Shown: piece by piece, positions 1 through 6,987 of the stretch
Layout: each line of letters starts with the position of its first letter
Numbering within the stretch: position 1 is the stretch's first letter
Source of the DNA: Funneliformis mosseae
Lineage: Eukaryota; Glomeromycota; Glomeromycetes; Glomerales; Glomeraceae
Reading direction: 5' to 3'
DNA: 12,184 nt
NCBI GenBank assembly: GCA_910592005.1
Contig: CAJVPP010003242.1
Coordinates: 1-12,184, forward strand
Made by a program: the position numbers and the translations under genes
The notes under the pieces: generated by a model
Database searches by the model: none
What the model was told of the DNA's origin: nothing
Seen by the model: the letters and a program-made list of their open reading frames with translations, nothing else

Positions 1-153
1 ATTTGGAACGATTGAAGTTATCGTTCTAAACGAACGATAAGAAAATTGTTCATTTGGAACGATTGAAGTTATCGTTCTAAACGAACGATAAGAAAATCGT
101 TCAATTAGAACGATTGAAGTTATCGTTCCAAATGAACGATAAAAGGATCGTTT
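1..153. repeat. Three 51-bp tandem units made of hairpins
   Basis: Units begin at about 1, 52 and 103 and differ by a few substitutions. Each unit contains a perfect 9-bp inverted repeat, TTATCGTTC / GAACGATAA, around a 5-nt loop (changed in unit 3). The junction between units 2 and 3 forms a second hairpin, AATCGTTC / GAACGATT. The tract can therefore fold in two alternating registers. It is followed at about 146-164 by the near-palindrome GGATCGTTT-C-AAACGATCC. The element probably continues left of the window. I cannot name the family; it resembles the end of a foldback or MITE-like element. Confidence 0.85.
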
Positions 154-162
154 CAAACGATC

Positions 163-280
163 CAAAATTTCGAATTAATCCGAAATTTTCGGTTCAGTTC
201 AGATTTTTATCAGTTTATAGTTCGGTTCGGTTTCGGATTGGCATTTTTAAGATTTATAATCTGAACTGAACCGAACCGTT
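163..280. repeat. Inverted repeat with CGGTTCGG motif, probable end of the same repeat element
   Basis: The 15-nt arm CGGTTCAGTTCAGAT at 190-204 is the exact reverse complement of 259-273. The 54-nt loop contains CGGTTCGGTT (223-232), which can pair instead with AACCGAACCG at 269-278, so two competing stems exist. Just upstream AAAATTTCG and CGAAATTTT form another stem around an 8-nt loop. With the tandem hairpins to its left this looks like one composite non-coding mobile or satellite element; no coding capacity is visible. Confidence 0.75.
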
Positions 281-746
281 CAGAGTATTAATTGAAACAT
301 TCAATATAAAGAGAGTGAAAAATATGTTTAATTACTGTAATTTCTAATTGCTTAACTCTGCTTTATGCTAAATAAGAGATATCGTTATAATTAAAATTCT
401 CGTTATTATGAAATTTTAAATGAAATAATGCTGAGAAAATTATTATTTCATAAAGTCAAAAAAATCAGTTTAAATTTGAAAACCAACAAGTTTGACTACT
501 ATCAAAAAAAAAGTTATAAGGAACAGAGGAAAAGAAAGTATAAAGAATAAAGAAAGTGAGAAAAAAAAAACTTTAAGCATATGAAAGTGATACACAAATA
601 TACATTTAAAATTTAAAGTTTTGTATCAAAACTGATTATCTGATATTAATAAAGTTTATTTACATAACACGTCATGTACTGCACCAGCACATATCACGTC
701 TTCCGATTGGACAATAAATAACAATAATTATGTGATTACATGATAT

Positions 747-766
747 GGTGTTGAACACCGCGGTGT
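747..766. repeat. Two overlapping perfect palindromes
   Basis: GGTGTT-G-AACACC (747-759) overlaps ACACCGCGGTGT (755-766). They share bases and so are mutually exclusive hairpins, or adjacent binding sites for a dimeric factor. They are GC-rich in very AT-rich surroundings. Confidence 0.7.
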
Positions 767-974
767 GGTTTATAATTCCCATTATTTTTTAATCAAAATA
801 TAATACTTTACTATTGATTTTTTAATTTTACAAAAAAAGGATATACTCAATATATTTTTTTATTAATTTGTCAAATTTTTAATCATATTTTTAGCTATCA
901 AATTAGTTAAACAAATATAATAAAATATAACAATTTCAGTAGATTCACATGTGTTTTTTTATTGAAAAAAAAAA

Positions 975-1022
975 AATATTAAAAGATTTATTAATAAATT
1001 TTCTTATTAAATCTTTAATATT
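975..1022. repeat. Imperfect 20-bp AT hairpin
   Basis: The right arm TTATTAAATCTTTAATATT (1004-1022) pairs with 975-997 with two single-base bulges and a 6-nt loop. In DNA this AT-rich such a stem can arise by chance or as a decayed foldback element. Confidence 0.55.
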
Positions 1023-1421
1023 TTATTAGTAATTTAATATATAGGTTAATTATTAGGAAAATCAAATCCTAAGAATTTTTTATTTTAGTTTTGATATTAT
1101 TAGATTAAAATGCATTTAGCTCTTAATATAGTTAAAATTTTCATAGAATCTGATTTTTCTAGAATTCCTTCTATATTTTCTTTGAATCTGTAATTACATA
1201 AAAAAATCTTGTAATATAAATTTTTTATACTAGTTAATATAAAAGTATTTATAAAAAAAAAAAATCATGCAAGAAATATCTGGTGATTCAATTACTAACT
1301 TTACTAGCCCTACTTTAAAAAATAATAATAATTACTTTAGATGATATAGCAATAGATTCTTTTATATATAAAACTTTGTAAAATATAATTCTTACTGACT
1401 GTAAAATCTAAGATGCTAATC

Positions 1422-1435
1422 TAAGATGCATCTTA
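1422..1435. repeat. 14-bp perfect palindrome preceded by a direct repeat
   Basis: TAAGATGCATCTTA reads the same on both strands. The half-site CTAAGATGC also occurs directly upstream at about 1408-1416, giving a direct repeat plus palindrome. Function unknown. Confidence 0.55.
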
Positions 1436-2345
1436 TGTTATATTATATTTAGACAAAACATTTAATATAATTTTTAAAAGTATTAATGTAATAACTAATG
1501 TGTATATTCTCATCACAATCATGATTATTTTAACTTTCTTTTTTTATCTTTATTTCTCAAAATTACATAAAATTCTTTTAATTTCTAAAAAATTTATAAA
1601 TATGTTTAATAATAATGATATCAAAATTTGTTAAAAATAAATAATTCGGAAAATTTTTTTTAAAATAATTGACCAATAAATTCCACGTATTATATAGCAC
1701 AATTAAGAAGAAATTCAGAAATTAAGAATTTCTACATTTTTACACGATTCTACTTTTTAGACGTCTTTTAAAAAACGGTGGTATTTTTACACAACCACTG
1801 CAACATGAGTGCTCACCTTTTGCCAGTTTAGTAACATTCAAGTTATCACATTTAATACAGTATGGTGTGGTGCAGTCAGAAACGATCACAACTTATGAAT
1901 ATAACGTGTAAATTTAAAAAACCGATTCTTATGTTAACATTTATTTCATTGATTAACATCATTTATCTAAAGTTCTACTTCCTTTATAAAATCCGATACA
2001 TTTTTAATACTAGAAAGCTCACAACTTTTGGCATTATTTAAAGTAAAAAAAAATCAAATGAACTTGATACAAAAAATTTTTTTAAATTATTATTCCTTTA
2101 AAAATCAAACTATTTGAATCACTGTGATTTTTGCATTAAGAAAATAAAAAACTATTTACAGAAATTTTTTTTTTAAAAAAAAATTTATAAAAAGGTAATT
2201 TTTTTGCTTTTAACAATCGAAACGCATCGAGTTTGAGGTAATTTCAATTATAATATTTACAATTCATTAGTTGATTGCGATATTTAAAGTGTGATTCTTA
2301 TATATTCAATTTGGCAAATTTATCTTTCGATGTCAATGGCCACAA

Positions 2346-5300
2346 TCAATTTTCAACTTGTTCCAAAGAAGGAAATCCTTTTCTTCCTTCCTTTAATTCT
2401 TTAATCATTTGTTGATATGCTGTTGAGATTGTAGCATAATTTCTTTTAAATTTATTAAGCAATTCGCGTCTAAATATGATACAATTATTGTTGGTAAAAT
2501 GCCAAATTTATCTCTTTTATAAAAGATAATTTCAAAATCATACTTGTTTCTAAACTGCGTTTCTAATCCTTGAGTCAAGCTAGTCTCATTTTGAACAATT
2601 ATTTTTCGTGTAACCTGAAATAAAGCTACGTCCTGTCTACGAAGATGTCTAAAAATTGTCTAATTTAAATGTTTAATGGGATTAATAAACTTATAAATAA
2701 ATAAATATATATATCAATATTGTTTATTTTTACCTCGCCAATGCATTGCAATAATCTTTTAATTTCCTCATCTAATTTTTCTTTCGCGTATTTGCCTGAC
2801 TTGTCAATTTTACATTCTGTATCGATTGGAGTAACGTCGCTATCGTCAATGATATCAACGTCTTCTAGAGAGGGTTGTATAGTTATTTCGTTATTGCTAC
2901 TAATTGGTGAAATGTTTCTTGTATGCAGAATATACCGATCTATTATAATGACGATTTTTTAATTTAAGTATCAACCACAAGGAATTTTGCCAACCGGATA
3001 GCCGTTTTTTATAAACGCTAAATAAGATAAAGAAAATATAAATTAATAAAAAGCTTCGAATTAAACTAACCTGAACGTTTTTTAATATCTTCGTCATCAC
3101 TATCTAAAGCTTTTGAATATTCTTTAAATCTTTCAACGAATGAAACTATTATCATTATTGATAATGATATACTTAATATTGTAATTCACACTGAATAAGA
3201 CAAGAAATTAATTTAAATAAATACTAAACCTCGTTTTTTTTCATTATTAGATTTTGGAATCGACAGGTTCTTTTCTGCTAATTCCCGAAAAATTTCTATC
3301 GCTGTAATTTTTTGAGCGAATCTGTAGATAATATCAATATAAATGAATATTTTTTAAATATGCTTACGAAATTGAGCTCTCATCCGTTCAATAACCTCGT
3401 CTTCAGCGTTATATTCAGCCGAAGTTGGATTCCAAAATTCTTCTTCACTTTTAATTGGAATTTCGTCTTTATTGATCTTTCAAAACAAAAGTTATCGTTA
3501 AAAAATATTGAAATCATAAAATTGAATTTTGAGTATTACCTTTAACTGCCTTTTATGAAGTTTGTTCTTTTTCATTATGTTACTGAATTTGGGATTTTCT
3601 AGTTCATCCTCGCTTGAATCTTGTACATTTATTTTCCTTTTTCTATATTCAATGTCTCTAATATTTTCATTAGTTGTTAAATTTGAGCCTTTGTGTAAAC
3701 GAGTCGTCTGTCCAACTACGTTCTTTTGATTTGCGTTATATATATAAGTTTTAGCATTTATATTCTTGGTTGTATTGTTGTTTTGTTCAATTATTATAAT
3801 ATCATCAGAAACTTCTTGTTCTTCATTGGTAGCATCAAGATTCCGAAAGAAATGTAATGTGTTTCTTTTTGAAAGCTTTGCTTGTGAAATTTGATGCTCT
3901 ATTTTAAATAGGTACCGTTTATTTTAAAAATGTATTTTAATCCTTTTACTATGCCATTTTGTATGCTACAATATTTTTCATACTTCAAATTATCTTACCT
4001 TCCTCAGCCACACTATTGGATATTGTATCTTCTCCTATTTCTTCGTTTACACTATATCCCTTGTATGTTCTTTGTTTTTTTGAAACAGATAAATGTAATG
4101 GCTTTGATCGTTTTTTCGGTGGTTGAAAACCGTTCAGACGTTTGACGTTATCAATTTCAAGTATTTGCATCAATGATTGATGATTCATAGTAGGTGAATT
4201 GCTTAGAGAACCATTGGAATTCGACGAATTTGATAGAGAGAGCGCAGTAGATGAAGTAATAATTCTGCTTTCAAAATGTTGACTTTTGTTTTTTTCTGGA
4301 GAAAGTTCAGTATTGTATGCAGCAATATAACTTTGAGAATTCGTGTTCACTGATTTATCGATTTTTTCAAGTTCTGATGATTTTGAAAGGGCAGCATGTG
4401 CAGCTGCGGTATTATTTGAAGAGGATTTTGGTTGTAAACTTCCTACAGACTGCATCTTTTTTTTCTATTTGTAGCACAATAAGTAATCTTGAATCTAAAA
4501 AAAACACGAGAATAAAATAAACTTACTACGCGGCGATCGGTTAATATCATTTCTAGAGTGTTCCGAACGTCATTGTCGAATTTTATGAAAATTGTATTCT
4601 CTCTATTAGATATGGAGCTATTTTTTTGTATATTAAATGCGCCTTGATAATTAAGATTTAAAGGCTCGGTAAGATAGAATATAAGGATTTGATCTGCAAT
4701 ATTCATAATTACAAATTCGTGAATGCCCTGTTAAATATTGTGAAAAGACGCGTTTTTAAAACTTGCCTGTTTGAAGATCCCATGTTGACATTTCAGAATA
4801 TTTGATTTCTAACACATCATTCTCGACAGAATCATTAACCTATAATAATTTTGATTTGTATGTCTAGTATATAAAAAAAGAAAATGGACAACACGAGAGA
4901 ATTTATTTAAATAACCTCCATCGATCTTATTGTAGTAGATATTGTCCATTTGTTGAAATCGACGAAGAAACGATCTTGTCCTTCTGGGCAATATAATTCA
5001 AATTTATTGTATTTTATTTGTGATACCACAATCGTTTTTGGCCTATAAAAAAAAAGTTTAGAACATATTTCATTTGTAAATTATACCACTATTTTTGTTA
5101 GACACACGTTTTAAATATGCCATCATTTGAATCATTGAGCGAATTCAAGAAGTTTCGACTATCCTTAATTTTTATAATAAGCAAGAGGCAAAGGATTCGT
5201 TAAATTTTTGTTAGCTTTAACATCTTAATTTGACTCAAATTTTTAGTTTTTACCCTGAGAAAATCATTGGCAGCTATTGCCAAGAATTTTTGAATCATAT

Positions 5301-6526
5301 CCTCGTGGATTACAAATGCTCTGCTTGCAAAGGTTTCACGATCATCTTGCATCCTAGGGCAAAGCCTAAATAGTATCTCGAGATGGCGAAGTTGAAGCTC
5401 ATAATCTTATGTCAGAAAAAAAAAAAAAAAATAAGATAAAATTACTTATCAATTCATTTCAGAGTATGAGACAACGCATAATAATACCGGATGCAGATAT
5501 CATTGAAGAGGCAAGTTTCGAACTAATAAGGTTAAGATTCAATAACTATTTCTAAATCAAAATATCTCGTGGTTTTTTTTTTTATATAGCAAAGGATACA
5601 CATCAAAAAATTTTTCTTGGCTTAACAATTTTTTATTCTCTTTGCATCCAGTTAATAGAGAATTTATAACATCTGCACTCTAGAAAATTCAAAATATATT
5701 ATCACATGATTTCGATTGTAATTATTTTCAGATGTCCCTTACCGTTCTTCGTAAGTCAACTGGTAATGAAGAATTTAATAATATTTCTGAGAGAAGTTTT
5801 AGGCAGAGTTTTCCCATCATTACTTGGTCTTTTTTTTTTTTTAAAAAAAAAAAAAAAACAATAATTAATTAATTATTCAATGGATAATAAATTTGACCGA
5901 CCCATTACCTATGTCATCTTGCTGAACAAAAATCTAATAATAATAAATTCATTCATTTAATCAATTATATTAATTTATTATTGTAGTTACTAAAGGATCA
6001 AAACAATCACCTCGATTAATGATAACGAATCAACTACAATTTTTTCCCAATCATTGTCTTTTCCGCTTAAATCCAACTTTAAGATAATCATTACAATAAA
6101 ATTTAAACAATCTGTTGCTTTTGTAATGACATTTACATCTTTGTATTTATTAAAAACATTTTCGAGTGAGATAATTGCTTGCTGAAAAACGTCCGGATTC
6201 GTATTATAAAAGTAATGAGGCCTCGAGTGCTGGGTAAAGAATAATTTGGTCACTCATTATCCATTAATTTAATGATACTTTCAAATCTTTACCTCATCCT
6301 TTAGTATTTTGTGAATCTTTTGAAGTATTTTTTGCAATCTGCATAGGATCAGTTTTTCTTTAAAAGGTAAAACCAAACAAAGTGAATAAAATTAAATACT
6401 AATCGTATTTTCTTACTCTTTCGAGGTATTTCGAGGTCTACCACGTTTTTTTCTTTCACTTTCCGGGAATAACTTGGAATTTGCACTATTGAGTTCATAG
6501 AACGCAAATTTTAAAGGATGAGTCAT
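2346..6526 (-). CDS. SYCP2/Red1-like meiotic chromosome-axis core protein (20-exon gene, ~896 aa)
   Basis: Predicted nuclear scaffold of the meiotic chromosome axis. Known SYCP2/Red1/ASY3 proteins bind HORMA-domain proteins and form coiled-coil filaments. Exons (minus strand, high to low): 6526-6417, 6338-6293, 6229-6011, 5921-5909, 5828-5743, 5679-5600, 5522-5488, 5405-5254, 5163-5108, 5042-4916, 4839-4767, 4693-4527, 4464-3999, 3898-3540, 3476-3368, 3301-3230, 3145-3071, 2939-2734, 2659-2544, 2469-2346. Phases agree at every junction and the frame stays open to TGA. Residues ~1-36 carry an AT-hook-like KKRGRPR; ~38-265 are helical, ARM-like; ~266-388 are a beta-rich Spt16M/PH-like domain; ~389-785 are a disordered Ser/Asn-rich linker with basic PPKKRSK; ~789-884 are coiled coil (KEKLDEEIKRLLQ, ISTAYQQMIKELK). 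Against human SYCP2 as remembered, DYELQLRHLEILFRL matches DYDLQVGIVEALCRM, and RFFVDFN matches EFWIDFN at the same spacing. The start is supported by a TATA box about 60 nt upstream. Uncertain points: 13-nt exon 4, the exon 5 acceptor, and an optional 42-nt exon at 3017-2976 that would give 910 aa but needs a 36-nt intron. The closest alternative considered was Rad9, which fits worse. Confidence 0.82.
5830..5858. repeat. T13/A16 homopolymer tract in an intron of the axis gene
   Basis: Thirteen T followed by sixteen A on the plus strand. On the transcribed strand this reads T16-A13 and ends at the AAG acceptor of exon 5. The T run can serve as the polypyrimidine tract. The tract is self-complementary and error-prone for sequencing and replication; it lies in the intron, so length errors would not alter the frame. 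Confidence 0.85.
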
Positions 6527-6584
6527 TGTCTTTATTATCAAAAGAGAATCACGAATATGGAATGAATTGAGAATTAAAAATTAA

Positions 6585-6592
6585 TTTATATA
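6585..6592 (-). promoter_or_regulatory. TATA box of the axis gene
   Basis: TATATAAA on the minus strand, 59 nt upstream of the ATG at 6526. Three nt upstream of it is the palindrome TCGCGA (6595-6600), one of few GC-rich words in this gap and a possible regulator site. The spacing nearly equals that of the TATA box of the neighbouring G6PD gene, which supports both start codons. Confidence 0.55.
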
Positions 6593-6904
6593 ACTCGCGA
6601 AAAAAAGTTTATAGAAAGTTAAATCAAGTTTTAACTTTTTGCTTGAAGTGACAAATCACAGAGTCACTTAATAAATTTATAAATTACAGTATTCGACGCG
6701 ATTTTAATGTGACGAATCGCATTATGCTTTTTATTTATATATAAATAAATATAAAAGAAAATTTACAGAGAAAAAAGAAAACGACAAGATAAAATGCAAT
6801 ATAACAATCGATCAATGAAAGATAGAGATATCAATGAGCGAAGGAGGTGGATTCCTTAAGTATTAAAGCTTGTTGACCTTATCTGTAAATGAGATTCGAA
6901 CGAA

Positions 6905-6910
6905 TTTATT
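6905..6910 (-). terminator. Poly(A) signal of the G6PD gene
   Basis: AATAAA on the minus strand, about 78 nt past the G6PD stop codon, in a plausible 3' UTR. The rest of 6527-6987 holds no coding sequence that I can see and must contain both the G6PD 3' end and the axis-gene promoter. Confidence 0.5.
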
Positions 6911-6987
6911 ACAGACAACGTGTAATAGTTAAATTATGAAAACATAATCAAGATCAAACTTTAATAATAAGAAAGTATACAAAATTA

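Larger units (their letters stand above)
281..2345. other. AT-rich intergenic region without a supported gene
   Basis: About 2 kb of poly(A)/poly(T)-rich sequence with stops in all frames. I see no coding segment, tRNA or rRNA. Small structures worth recording are a less AT-rich island at about 660-775 containing overlapping palindromes and an ATTGG (reverse CCAAT) motif, an imperfect hairpin at 975-1022, a 14-bp palindrome at 1422-1435, and a second less AT-rich patch at about 1785-1900. The right part must hold the 3' UTR of the minus-strand gene ending at 2346, but no clear AATAAA is visible near its stop. Confidence 0.7.

Noticed and set aside
674..1885. Possible terminal inverted repeats of a 1.2-kb element (ACTGCACCA near 677 and its complement near 1870)
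   Set aside because: Only nine bases match exactly and there is no target-site duplication or further pairing, so chance is likely.
2720..2962. Plus-strand open frame of 80 codons
   Set aside because: It is antisense to a coding exon (2939-2734) of the minus-strand axis gene. Its composition is that of a shadow frame.
2900..3100. Minus-strand open frame of 66 codons
   Set aside because: It runs through intron sequence of the axis gene in the wrong frame for the flanking exons.
3312..3545. Plus-strand open frame of 77 codons
   Set aside because: Antisense to exons 14-15 and their intron.
3930..4145. Plus-strand frame with hydrophobic stretch
   Set aside because: Antisense to exon 13 and the following intron; the hydrophobic look comes from reading AT-rich DNA in reverse.
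5570..5600. Frameshift at an 11-A run in the axis gene, suggesting a pseudogene
   Set aside because: Reading straight through hits a stop, but a GTATCC donor just upstream and the TTATTAG acceptor at 5523 remove the run in an intron and restore the frame, yielding the best-matching stretch of the domain.
2346..6526. Axis gene as a Rad9-type checkpoint clamp subunit
   Set aside because: Some segments first looked clamp-like, but the order helical domain, FVDFN-bearing beta domain, long linker and coiled coil, and the ordered SYCP2 matches, do not fit a Rad9 PCNA-like fold.
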